NCBI GenBank assembly: GCA_023411175.1
Contig: JAEYPB010000056.1
Coordinates: forward strand, 1 to 64,000
DNA: 64,000 bases
Origin: Bacillota bacterium
GTDB lineage: Bacteria > Bacillota > Clostridia > Christensenellales > Aristaeellaceae
Direction: 5' to 3'
Part shown: one piece after another, positions 35,554 through 44,155 of the stretch
Position numbering within the stretch: the stretch's first letter is position 1
How the letters are laid out: every line of letters starts with the position of its first letter
The notes under the pieces: generated by a model
What the model was told of the DNA's origin: nothing
What the model saw: only the letters and a program-made list of their open reading frames with translations
Databases searched by the model: none
Translations under genes and position numbers: made by a program

Positions 35554-36819
35554 ATGCGAAATCGGCTGACCTATCGGCACACCGTGCTGGCGTGCTATTT
35601 CGCGAACTTCTTTCAAGCTGTCGGCTGCGTGTTTCCGATCATCCTGGTACCGCTGCGCTCGCTGTTTGGCATATCCTTTACGCAGTACGGCGCACTGGTG
35701 GCGATCAACTTCATGACGCAGATCTCTTCGGATGTGCTGTTCAGCAAGGCGGTGGATCGGTTTGGGTTTCGGCGCTTCATGGTCGGCGCGCCGATTCTGG
35801 TGAGTTTCGGACTATTGCTCTTTGCCGCCACGCCCACGCTGTTTCGGGGGCATGAATTCACCGGGTTTTGCCTTGGCACATTCCTGTTTGCCGCAGGCGG
35901 CGGGCTGCAGGAACTGCTGCTGAGCCCGATCCTGGACGCGCTGCCGCTGCCCAAGGAAGACAGGGCGCGCAATATGAGCATGCTGCACTCGTTCTTTGCG
36001 TGGGGCCAGATATTCGTTGTTCTTGTCACCACAAGCCTTCTCGCGCTGCTCGGAAGCGAGGGTTGGAGGATCATTGTATCCTGCTGGGCGGCCGTGCCTT
36101 TGCTTTCCTGCGCTTTTTTCACTTTGGTGCCCATGAACCCGCGCGTAAAGCCCGGGAACGAGATGCCGATTCGGGCGCTGTTTCGAAACCGCATCTTCCG
36201 GCTGGCAATGCTGGCGATCCTGTTTGGCGGCGCGGCGGAAGTCACAATGGCGCAGTGGGCGTCGGCATTCATCGACCGCGCGCTGCACCTGCCCAAGCTT
36301 GTTGGCGACACGCTGGGCGTATGCGGGTTTTCATTCATGCTGGCGCTGGGCCGCACACTGTACGGGCTTCGCGGAAAGGCGGACGGGATCCAACGCCTGA
36401 TGATTCTGGGCTCGATCGGTGCAATGGCCTGTTACCTGATCGCGGCGCTGTCGGCTTCGCCGATCGTTTCGCTGATTGCCTGCGCGCTGACAGGGCTGTG
36501 CGTGAGCCTGCTTTGGCCCGGATCGGTGATCGTCGCCAGCGGACATCTGCCGATGGCCGGCGCGTCGATGTTTGCGTTGCTCTCCGCCATGGGCGACACC
36601 GGCGCTTCGCTGGCCTCATTTGTTACGGGGCGAATTTCCGACACGGTGCGGGCGCTTCCCTTCGGGCTTGCGTCCGGCGAACAGGCGGGACTGCGCGCGG
36701 GGCTATTGTTCGCGGCGCTGTTCTGCGTGGGCTGCCTGGTCGTGCAGAGGTCGCTTGCGCGCGCCGCGCGGGGGGATTTTCAAAACACCCGGTTCCGCGG
36801 CGATGGCGCGACGCTGTGA
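35554..36819 (+). CDS. Major facilitator superfamily transporter
   Basis: A 421-residue membrane transporter with about twelve hydrophobic segments, of the sugar/FucP-like MFS type. AVDRFGFRRFMVG near residue 70 is a motif A variant. The ATG has a GGAGG site 10 bases upstream. It probably belongs to the GH123-like operon, although a strong hairpin separates them. Its stop codon directly abuts that of the convergent AraC regulator gene. The substrate is unknown. Confidence 0.87.
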   Translation: MRNRLTYRHTVLACYFANFFQAVGCVFPIILVPLRSLFGISFTQYGALVAINFMTQISSDVLFSKAVDRFGFRRFMVGAPILVSFGLLLFAATPTLFRGHEFTGFCLGTFLFAAGGGLQELLLSPILDALPLPKEDRARNMSMLHSFFAWGQIFVVLVTTSLLALLGSEGWRIIVSCWAAVPLLSCAFFTLVPMNPRVKPGNEMPIRALFRNRIFRLAMLAILFGGAAEVTMAQWASAFIDRALHLPKLVGDTLGVCGFSFMLALGRTLYGLRGKADGIQRLMILGSIGAMACYLIAALSASPIVSLIACALTGLCVSLLWPGSVIVASGHLPMAGASMFALLSAMGDTGASLASFVTGRISDTVRALPFGLASGEQAGLRAGLLFAALFCVGCLVVQRSLARAARGDFQNTRFRGDGATL

Positions 36820-39021
36820 TTACATCTCGTTCTCTGCGATTTTTCCATGCCTTCGAAGCTCCGTGGGCGTCTTGGCCTCGTATTTTTTGAATACGCGAAT
36901 GAAGCTGATGTCGCTGGAAAACCCGACCGCAAGCGCGATCTCCTTCACGCTCATGTCGGTCGAAAGGATCAGCTTCTTGGCGTTTTCTATGCGCGTCTCA
37001 TTGATGTATTGTATCACGCCGACGCCAAACCGGCTCTTGAAGCTGCTGGACAAATACGCATTGCTGACCCGTAGCCGATCAGACAGCAGATAAAGTCCCA
37101 GCATGGGGTCGGTCAGATTCTGATCGATCAACGCCCGCGCTCGCTCGGGCACCGAAGGCGATGGCTTCTTCTCCGCGGGGCGCTTCACGCCGAGCAGTTC
37201 GCGCAGCGCCCGGAGCGTGCAGCTCTTGAGCGTTCTGGAGTTTTGAGCGCCGTGCAGCTGCTTGACCAATCGGTCAAACGCCTGACCTGACTCGGCGCTC
37301 TTCCTTTCAAGGGCGCTTAAGACCGCCTCGCGGATTTCGTCTATGCACTGCTGAGCGTCCTGTCCGGATGGGTTGCCTGCAAAGCAAGTTTCAAACGCCC
37401 CGTCCAGCGCATCCAGCGATTTATCACAAGGATCGGCGCGAAGCAATCGCACAATCTCATCCCGCGCTTCCTGACTTTGGCGGCGAAGCTCCGCTTCAGA
37501 CAGCAGGCGCATTGCATAGAGCGCGAGTTCGGCCCGATTCTCATCCGGCAAGCCGGGCAGCACGGCGAGCGCCTCCAAGTAGCTTGTGCTGATGCGTCCG
37601 AGCAAATCATACCCAAAACCGAACCCGATCGACACAGGGCGGCGCAGCCTCTCGTGGATCGCCTCAGAAGCCCGCTCGGCAGCCTCTTGATCCAGCGCCG
37701 TCTCGGTGTTGAACAGAATTGCGGTTCGGCCCTCGATTGGCGTAACCAGCACTTCGAAGCCCATCTGGCCAAGAACGCAAAGCAGTTCATCTCCGATCGC
37801 CTGTGGCTGCGCGCAATCGACCACCGCCACCTGGTAGATCGGATTTTCGAACAACACGTCGTAACGCTTTGCCGCGCTGAAAATCTGCAGTTCTTCCTTC
37901 AGGGAGCCTTGCAGCACCAGGTTCAGGAACAGCCCATCGATCAAGGCCTGCTGTTCGTGAAGCTTTTGCTCCGACTTTGACCTGTCGCTGAACATCTGAT
38001 CGATCTTGCCGCTGATATATTGGCATTCGTCGAGTTCTCCGATCGCCTTATCCGGGAACTTTTTGAGGATGTTGACCAGCGGCTTGGCGTTGCGCCTGGA
38101 GATCGTCAGCGACAATACGACGCCCATCGCTAGGCAGAGCAGGATTCCGGCAGCGCACAGCGCGCCCGCCGAATAGATTGCGCGGAACAGGTTGCGCTGC
38201 ATGAACCCGGACACAAAGGAAAGCGACGGATAGGCCGACGAACGCACATACGCCGTGATCCCGCGCGACTGAATGGACCCTTCCGTCAATGGCGCAATTA
38301 GAGCCGCCTCGTCCAGCGCGCTCAGCGCCTCGGGCGCCCCGATCGAAACCGCGATTTGCTTGTCCACAATCAGCCCGAAAAACGACAGGCTTTCGCCGAT
38401 TTCTCCATATGTACCCATCGCGTCCATCAACGACTGCGTGTCGATCTGCACGACGATCAAGCCCACCGACTCGCCGCAGAATTTCATCTGACGGATGAAC
38501 AGCAGGTGGTTGACGCCGCCGGAATTCACCACGACAAACTGCGTCGTAAGATTTCTCTGTTCGTCCGGCCGCCAGTCGTTGAAGATGTTATCGGGGTAGA
38601 GGCTCATCAGCGAAAAGTAGGACGCTTCAGGGTAGAACCCGATGTCGCTCGCTACGCGATGAATCGCCGGATAATAAAGGAACACGCGCTTCACCAGGTT
38701 GCTTGAAGCCCGGAAGTTAAACAGCTGATCGCAGAACTGGTAAATCTCTTTCGTGTTGGCGGATGGAGCGCGGCTGAGCCGCTTCAATCGCGAATTGGTG
38801 TTGTTCAGTTCAAACAAGACTGTATTTCTTCGAATCTCGTCCAGTCGGCTATCGAAGGTCTTTTGCATATGGCGGCTCATATCGCCGCTCATCTGCAGCA
38901 CATTGTTGCTCATCACCCGAAGCAAGTAGATATCCAGAACTAAAGCGATGAAGAGAATGGCGATGATCACCGTGAGCATGGAGCGAAACCATTTGCGAGT
39001 TATGCTTCCTTCACGTTTCAT
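36820..39021 (-). CDS. Membrane-bound sensor regulator with AraC-type DNA-binding domain
   Basis: A 733-residue one-component regulator. Membrane segment one is near residues 16-38 (MLTVIIAILFIALVLDIYLL), an extracytoplasmic sensor of about 240 residues follows, and segment two reads AGILLCLAMGVVLSLTIS. A cytoplasmic linker precedes an AraC helix-turn-helix pair at the C-terminus (LSDRLRVSNAYLSSSFKSRF and VKEIALAVGFSSDISF). ATG 39021 has AGGGG in front; an upstream in-frame TTG is less likely. It probably senses an external sugar and controls the adjacent GH123-like/MFS operon or the minus-strand transporter. Which of these it controls is not shown. Confidence 0.9.
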   Translation of the reverse strand: MKREGSITRKWFRSMLTVIIAILFIALVLDIYLLRVMSNNVLQMSGDMSRHMQKTFDSRLDEIRRNTVLFELNNTNSRLKRLSRAPSANTKEIYQFCDQLFNFRASSNLVKRVFLYYPAIHRVASDIGFYPEASYFSLMSLYPDNIFNDWRPDEQRNLTTQFVVVNSGGVNHLLFIRQMKFCGESVGLIVVQIDTQSLMDAMGTYGEIGESLSFFGLIVDKQIAVSIGAPEALSALDEAALIAPLTEGSIQSRGITAYVRSSAYPSLSFVSGFMQRNLFRAIYSAGALCAAGILLCLAMGVVLSLTISRRNAKPLVNILKKFPDKAIGELDECQYISGKIDQMFSDRSKSEQKLHEQQALIDGLFLNLVLQGSLKEELQIFSAAKRYDVLFENPIYQVAVVDCAQPQAIGDELLCVLGQMGFEVLVTPIEGRTAILFNTETALDQEAAERASEAIHERLRRPVSIGFGFGYDLLGRISTSYLEALAVLPGLPDENRAELALYAMRLLSEAELRRQSQEARDEIVRLLRADPCDKSLDALDGAFETCFAGNPSGQDAQQCIDEIREAVLSALERKSAESGQAFDRLVKQLHGAQNSRTLKSCTLRALRELLGVKRPAEKKPSPSVPERARALIDQNLTDPMLGLYLLSDRLRVSNAYLSSSFKSRFGVGVIQYINETRIENAKKLILSTDMSVKEIALAVGFSSDISFIRVFKKYEAKTPTELRRHGKIAENEM

Positions 39022-39059
39022 GTCATACCCCTGAAACTGCAAATCCGCCGTGATACTTC

Positions 39060-39088
39060 AGTATAACACAACGCCATATGGCAGACAA
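39060..39088 (-). promoter_or_regulatory. Promoter of the AraC-type regulator gene with perfect palindrome
   Basis: On the minus strand TTGTCT (39083-39088), a 17-base spacer and TATACT (39060-39065). The spacer contains the perfect palindrome GCCATATGGC (39073-39082), a possible autoregulatory site. Confidence 0.75.
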
Positions 39089-39213
39089 GTTTTTGCCGTT
39101 TTTTCTGGCATGAAATGCCGGAGAAGCACCACCTTACGGTGATTCGACGGTTCTATGGCCTCTCCCGGAGGAGGGATTGCACCGCGGATCACATGACCAG
39201 GAGCCTTCACATA

Positions 39214-39256
39214 AAACACCGCGCGCAGATCGGGCAGCAATCTGCGCGCGGTGTTT
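39214..39256 (-). terminator. Rho-independent terminator after lsrB-like gene
   Basis: A perfect 17-bp stem (39214-39230 with 39240-39256) and a 9-base loop. On the minus strand the second arm ends in GTGTTT and continues TTATG, giving a T run. It ends the lsrACDB-like operon ahead of the regulator gene. Confidence 0.88.
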
Positions 39257-39274
39257 ATTGAAACCGGGAATTCC

Positions 39275-40246
39275 TTAGAACTTGAACTGATCGACGTTCT
39301 CCGCGGTCCAGACCGATGGGGGCCCCATGATGATGGTCTTCCCGTCGTCGAGCAGGGTGAGCGGGCCGACGCCCGGGATTTCCATGCCGTTCTCAACCTT
39401 GGTGCCGTTGAGCTCGTAATGCGCGACGTACACAGTCAGCTTGCCCAGCATGCCCGGATCCCAGAGGATGCCGAAATCGAGCGAGCCGTCCTTCAGGTAG
39501 GGCGCCGAGTCGGTGGGCATCGAGGAGCCGACGACCGCGACCTTGTCCTGCAGGCCCTTCTCCTGGATCGCCATCGCGGCGCCAATCGGAGCGGGGGTGG
39601 AGATGCCGATGATGCCCTTCAGATCCGGATAGGCGGCCAGCAGCTCGAGGGTCTTGGTGTAGGCTTCCTGCGCGGACTCGTCCGAAGGCACCGGATCGGT
39701 GACCAGCTTGAGGTTCGGGTACTTGGTCTTTGCGTACTCGAGGCCGTAGTTGATCCAGGTGTTGAGGTTGGCGGCGGTCAGGTAGCCGGTCACGATGGCG
39801 TACTCGCCCGAGTCGGTGCCCATGGCCTCGACGAGCTTGTCCCAAATGAACTCGCCATAGGCCTTGTCATCGATCTGATGGATGGAGTACTTCACGTCGT
39901 CGCCCTTGGCGGTCGTGTCCCAGTCGACGACCAGAACGCCTTCCTCCTTGCACTTCTGCAGCACAGGGGAGACCGCGTCGGGGTCGTTGGGCGCGATGGC
40001 GAGGCAATCGATGCCGCGGATCAGGAGATCCTCGATCATCTGAACCTGCTGGGCGGCGTCGCCTTCGGTCGGACCGGTGTAGATGACTTCAATGCCCAGT
40101 TCCTTTCCCGCTTCCAGCGCGCCGACTTCGGACGCGTTGAAGTACGGGATGCCAACCAGCTTGGGCATCACAACGATGGTTTCCGCGCTGGCGGCGGCGG
40201 TCAGCACCAGAGAGAGCATGAGCACGAGGGAAAGAACCTTCTTCAT
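39275..40246 (-). CDS. Substrate-binding protein, LsrB/RhaS type
   Basis: A 323-residue exported binding protein that resembles LsrB (autoinducer-2) and RhaS (rhamnose) proteins. The signal peptide ends in ASA with no lipobox cysteine. VMPKLVGIPYF, YTGPTEGDAAQQVQMIEDL, VVDWDT and GILWDPGMLGKLTVYVA match that group. Compared with Salmonella LsrB, the ligand Lys (PKLVG) and the Asp of the WD pair are kept. The later TDQNQW and APDANALP regions are replaced by TAANLNTW and GISTPAPIG. The ligand is more likely a deoxysugar than canonical AI-2, but this is open. It is the last gene of its operon. Confidence 0.88.
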   Translation of the reverse strand: MKKVLSLVLMLSLVLTAAASAETIVVMPKLVGIPYFNASEVGALEAGKELGIEVIYTGPTEGDAAQQVQMIEDLLIRGIDCLAIAPNDPDAVSPVLQKCKEEGVLVVDWDTTAKGDDVKYSIHQIDDKAYGEFIWDKLVEAMGTDSGEYAIVTGYLTAANLNTWINYGLEYAKTKYPNLKLVTDPVPSDESAQEAYTKTLELLAAYPDLKGIIGISTPAPIGAAMAIQEKGLQDKVAVVGSSMPTDSAPYLKDGSLDFGILWDPGMLGKLTVYVAHYELNGTKVENGMEIPGVGPLTLLDDGKTIIMGPPSVWTAENVDQFKF

Positions 40247-40351
40247 GCAGGTCGCTCCTTTTTTTCTGATATTCCCGTTCTCCGGCCCGGCAACTGCCCT
40301 GATTACGGACCGGTTGAGAGGCTACGCTTCCGGCATACCCTTGCCGGGGGA

Positions 40352-41344
40352 TTACGCTTTTTTGCGGCCGCGTACGCGGGACGCGAAGAAGTTGACCGAC
40401 AGCACGACGACGAGGATCAGGCCCGTGACGATGTCGGTGATGTTGCGGTTGATGCCGATGATGTTGAATCCCGACGAAACCGCCTGCAGGATGCACACGG
40501 CCGTGACCGTGCCAAGGATATGTCCGCTGCCGCCGTTGATGTCGGTGCCGCCCAGCACGGTTGCGGCCACGGCCTGCAAGGTGTAGCTGGAGCCGTAATC
40601 GGCGCGGGCCGAGTTGTAACGCGACATGATTAGGATGCCTGCGATGCCGGCCATCACCGCGGAAAAAATGTACACCTTCATCAGCACCGCGAGGGTATTG
40701 ATCCCGCTGAAGCGCGTGGCCTTCTCGTTTCCGCCCACCATGTAGACGCTGACGCCCCAGGGCGTGCGCTCCACCAGGTAGTAGGCCAGAAGGATCACCG
40801 CCAGGTAGATCAGCATTGTGTAGGGGATGTTCCCCAGCGTACCCGCGCCGATGCGCTGGAACAGCACCGGAAATCCCGAAATTCCCGAGCCTCGGGTGAT
40901 GTTGAGCGATATGCCGTTGAAAACCGTCTGCGTGCCCAGCGTGACCAGAAGCGGCGCAACGCCGATGTAGGCCGCGAAGTAGCCGTTGACCATGCCGCAC
41001 GCCACGGACACCACCAGGACCACCGCGATGCCGGCGGCGATGATGACGAGATCGGGAATCCCGCCCGCCTCGTTCATCCCGCGCATCAGAAACGCTCCGG
41101 AAATCGCGGCCAGCATCGCCGAATTGACGAGCGAAAGGTTGATGCCGCCCGTCATGATGACCACGCTCATGCCGATCGCGAGGATCCCGAACTCGGCCAT
41201 CTGGAAGCCCATGTTCTTGAAATTGCGCACAGTCAGGAACTTGCCGGGCGCGAGGACGCTCATCACCCCGATCAATAAAAGGAGCAGCGCCAGCAGGAAG
41301 TACAGATTTTTGTTGTGGGAGAAGTGCTCTCGTGCGCGTTCCAC
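40352..41344 (-). CDS. ABC transporter permease (LsrD/RhaQ type)
   Basis: A 330-residue permease with MTGGINLSLVNSAML near residue 75 and VLGGTDINGGSGHILG near residue 265. It starts with GTG, whose G is shared with the stop codon of the preceding permease gene (TAGTG). A near-perfect AAGGAGGT site lies upstream. Two different permeases suggest a heterodimer, as in Lsr and Rha systems. It is separated from the binding-protein gene by 105 bases. Confidence 0.92.
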   Translation of the reverse strand: MERAREHFSHNKNLYFLLALLLLLIGVMSVLAPGKFLTVRNFKNMGFQMAEFGILAIGMSVVIMTGGINLSLVNSAMLAAISGAFLMRGMNEAGGIPDLVIIAAGIAVVLVVSVACGMVNGYFAAYIGVAPLLVTLGTQTVFNGISLNITRGSGISGFPVLFQRIGAGTLGNIPYTMLIYLAVILLAYYLVERTPWGVSVYMVGGNEKATRFSGINTLAVLMKVYIFSAVMAGIAGILIMSRYNSARADYGSSYTLQAVAATVLGGTDINGGSGHILGTVTAVCILQAVSSGFNIIGINRNITDIVTGLILVVVLSVNFFASRVRGRKKA

Positions 41345-42381
41345 TAGGCGACCTCCTTTCCCTGGACATCAAGGTCGATGTCGACCTTGGTCTGCCGCCG
41401 CTCGTCGCGGCGCAGCCGGATCATGTCAAAGCTGACCGCGAGCAGGATGATGCCGCCGACAATGATCGCCTGCCAGTAGGTCGAGATGCGCGCGAGCGCC
41501 AGGCCGTTTGAGATAAAGGCGAACAGCATTACGCCCAGGAATGTGCCCAGCACCGAGCCGGAACCGCCGGTTAGAAGCGCGCCGCCCAGCACGACCGCGC
41601 CGATGACGTTCATCTCGTAGCCGATGAAGGCGTTCGGGTCCACCGACTTCATGATGGACGTGTACGTGATCGCCGCGAAACCCGCCATCATTCCGGAGAA
41701 CGTGTAGGCGAAGGTGGTCAGGCGCTTGTTGTTGAGGCCGATGCGCTGCGCGGACACGGGGTTCGAGCCCATGGCCATGATCGACCGGCCCAGCATCGTG
41801 CGCTTGATTAAAAACCAGGTGACCAGCATCGCCAGCGCGAACAAGAGGAACTGGATTGGCATCCCGATTTCCGATCCGTTCGCGTTGCGAACCGAGAAGA
41901 ACTTCAACAGCCCAAAATCGATGATCTGCTGCGGCAGCTGGTTGATCCAGGTGCCGTTTGTGTAGTACTTCAGAAAACCGTCAATGACCGACATCATGCC
42001 CAGCGTCGCGATGATGGGCGGAAGGCCCAGCCACGCGATCATTCCACCGTTCGCAAGGCCGACAACGCCGCCGATTGCGATGCCGAGCAGGTAGATCAGA
42101 AACAGGTTGTCAAACCCGGTGCGGTTCATGATCTGACCGGTCAGTACCGTCACCAGCGCGAGCTGAGAGCTGATCGATACGTCGATGCCGCCGGTGATGA
42201 TGACCAGCAGCATGCCCATCGCGCAAATGCCCAGCACCGCGTTGGACTTGATTACGTCCATCAGGTTTTCAAACGAAAGGAATACCGGGTTGATCATCCA
42301 GGATATCAGCATGACGCCAAAGAGTATCGCGCCGACCGAAACCTCTTTTTGGCTGACGATACGTTTCAAGCGGTCAGACAA
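41344..42381 (-). CDS. ABC transporter permease (LsrC/RhaP type)
   Basis: A 345-residue permease with TGGIDVSISSQLALV near residue 70, MGSNPVSAQRIGLN near residue 195 and AVVLGGALLTGGSGSVLG near residue 270. There is no ATG near the 5' end. TTG 42381 is taken as start because GGAGGG stands 6 bases before it, while another in-frame TTG at 42399 lies upstream of that site. It lies between the ATPase and the second permease. Confidence 0.9.
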   Translation of the reverse strand: MSDRLKRIVSQKEVSVGAILFGVMLISWMINPVFLSFENLMDVIKSNAVLGICAMGMLLVIITGGIDVSISSQLALVTVLTGQIMNRTGFDNLFLIYLLGIAIGGVVGLANGGMIAWLGLPPIIATLGMMSVIDGFLKYYTNGTWINQLPQQIIDFGLLKFFSVRNANGSEIGMPIQFLLFALAMLVTWFLIKRTMLGRSIMAMGSNPVSAQRIGLNNKRLTTFAYTFSGMMAGFAAITYTSIMKSVDPNAFIGYEMNVIGAVVLGGALLTGGSGSVLGTFLGVMLFAFISNGLALARISTYWQAIIVGGIILLAVSFDMIRLRRDERRQTKVDIDLDVQGKEVA

Positions 42382-42387
42382 GCCGGA

Positions 42388-42393
42388 CCCTCC
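42388..42393 (-). promoter_or_regulatory. Ribosome binding site that fixes a TTG start
   Basis: GGAGGG on the minus strand, 6 bases before TTG 42381 of the permease gene. No ATG alternative exists nearby. Confidence 0.75.
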
Positions 42394-42415
42394 TCTCAAG
42401 GGAACATTTTCGGTC

Positions 42416-43912
42416 TCACGCGAGCACCGCGCGCTCCATCAGCATTTCCTGGGTGGCGGTCGCGCCGTCGAATTCGCCGGTGACGCGGCCTCTGCGCATG
42501 ACGAGGATTCGGTCGGAAATCGCGAAGATCTCGGGCAATTCGCTGGAAACCATGATGACCGCGATGCCCGAATCGGCGAGGTTGCGCAAAAGCTTGTGGA
42601 TCTCCGATTTTGCGCCGACATCAATACCGTTGGTCGGCTCGTCGACGATGAACACCTTGGGGTGGGTGGCCAGCCATTTGGCCACGACGATCTTCTGCTG
42701 GTTCCCTCCGGAGAACTTGAGCGCCTGCATGGTTGGATATGCGGGCCTTACCCCCAGTTTTTGGATCAGCTCCACGGCCCGCTTCCGGCGCTTCCGGAAG
42801 TCGACCAAACCCATGCGGTTTGTGAAATTGCCGAGGATGGGCAGCGTCAGGTTGCTCTCGGCGTCCTGCTGGAGCACCAGCCCTTCCGTCTGGCGCGATT
42901 CCGGCACGAACGCGATGCCGAGCTTCTTTGCCTCCGCGGGCGAGCGCGGCATGATCTTCTTGCCTTCGAGGAAGATCTCGCCGCTGTCCGGCTGGTTGAG
43001 GCCGAACAGCGAGAGCACGGTTTCGGTACGGCCCGCACCGACGAGTCCGGTGATGCCCAGCACCTCGCCCTTGCGGAGTTGAAAGGATACGTTCTGGTAA
43101 TTGCCGGCCTTCGAGATGTTTTTGACTTCGAGCACGACTTCGCCCGCGCCCTTGCCGGTGAGCCGCTCCTCGCTGATCTCGCGGCCCACCATCATGGAAA
43201 TCAGCTTTTGGCGGTTCATCTCGCCGGTCGGCGCGGTGCCGATCAACTTTCCGTCGCGCAGTACAGTCATGCGGTCCGCTATGCGGAACAATTCGTCCAG
43301 CTTATGGCTGATGAAGATAATCGCCATGCCGCGGTCGCGCAGCGTGCGCACAATTTTAAACAGCGCCTCGACCTCGCCGCTGGACAATGCCGATGTGGGC
43401 TCATCCATGATGAGGAGCTTCGCGTCGTACACCAGCGCGCGCGCGATGGCGACCAGCTGCTGCTTGGCGGTCGACAAGGTGTTCGCGCGGGCGCGAAGGT
43501 CGATGCTGACGCCAAGGCTCTCCAGCGCCTTCCGGGCGGTTTTCTCCATGCCGCGCCAATCCGCGAACCGGTTGCGCTTTTCGATCTGCTCGGAGAACGC
43601 TATATTTTCCTTGACGGAAAGCGTCGGAAACAATGAAAAATCCTGGTAGATCGCGATGATGCCGTGGCGCATCGCGTCAAGCGCCGACATGCTTTCGGCG
43701 CGCCCTCCCTCGATCTCTATGACCGCGCCCGGATCGGGCTGGTAAACGCCGGTCAGCACCTTGATCAGTGTGGACTTGCCCGCGCCGTTTTCGCCGATCA
43801 GCGCGTGAACCTCGCCCCGCCGGACGTCAAAGCCCACGCCGGACAGCGCATTGACGCCCGGGAAAGTTTTGGACACGTTTTCCAGGCGCAGGAAAACACC
43901 GTTTTCCGCCAT
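42416..43912 (-). CDS. Sugar ABC transporter ATP-binding protein (LsrA/RhaT type)
   Basis: A 498-residue two-domain ATPase. Domain one has GENGAGKST, a degenerate LSTAKQQ signature and LLIMDEPTSAL. Domain two has GLVGAGRTE, FSGGNQQK and VDEPTNGIDVGAKSE. ATG 43912 is preceded by GGGAGG at 7 bases. It is the first gene of a four-gene operon in the order ATPase, permease, permease, binding protein, the same as lsrACDB. Confidence 0.94.
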   Translation of the reverse strand: MAENGVFLRLENVSKTFPGVNALSGVGFDVRRGEVHALIGENGAGKSTLIKVLTGVYQPDPGAVIEIEGGRAESMSALDAMRHGIIAIYQDFSLFPTLSVKENIAFSEQIEKRNRFADWRGMEKTARKALESLGVSIDLRARANTLSTAKQQLVAIARALVYDAKLLIMDEPTSALSSGEVEALFKIVRTLRDRGMAIIFISHKLDELFRIADRMTVLRDGKLIGTAPTGEMNRQKLISMMVGREISEERLTGKGAGEVVLEVKNISKAGNYQNVSFQLRKGEVLGITGLVGAGRTETVLSLFGLNQPDSGEIFLEGKKIMPRSPAEAKKLGIAFVPESRQTEGLVLQQDAESNLTLPILGNFTNRMGLVDFRKRRKRAVELIQKLGVRPAYPTMQALKFSGGNQQKIVVAKWLATHPKVFIVDEPTNGIDVGAKSEIHKLLRNLADSGIAVIMVSSELPEIFAISDRILVMRRGRVTGEFDGATATQEMLMERAVLA

Positions 43913-44020
43913 GCCTCTGCCTCCCATCGGAAATGCTTTAAATGCAATAATCTATGCGACAAACCCAAAGTTCTACTTATGCCTTTATGATAAGCGTTGC
44001 AACCTATGGTCGGAAATGTA

Positions 44021-44049
44021 ATTATCAAAGCATTTGGTGGAAAAATCAA
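44021..44049 (-). promoter_or_regulatory. Promoter of the lsrACDB-like operon
   Basis: On the minus strand TTGATT (44044-44049), a 17-base spacer and GATAAT (44021-44026), about 110 bases before the ATPase start. Confidence 0.65.
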
Positions 44050-44108
44050 CGATCCGCATGTTTGCAGAGCGGCGCACAGCGTTCTTGGCAAGAAGGGCAG
44101 AGCAAAAT

Positions 44109-44129
44109 CCGGCGAAACCCATTCGCCGG
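44109..44129 (-). terminator. Terminator after the YesN-like regulator gene
   Basis: CCGGCGAA (44109-44116) and TTCGCCGG (44122-44129) with a 5-base loop. On the minus strand ATTTTG follows. It separates the two-component genes from the transporter operon. Confidence 0.72.
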
Positions 44130-44155
44130 TCATGGTTTGCCACAACGGCGCAGAA

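Noticed and set aside
39275..43912. Firm naming of this operon as the AI-2 transporter lsrACDB
   Set aside because: Gene order fits, but part of the AI-2 binding site is not conserved and the lsr kinase and processing genes are absent.
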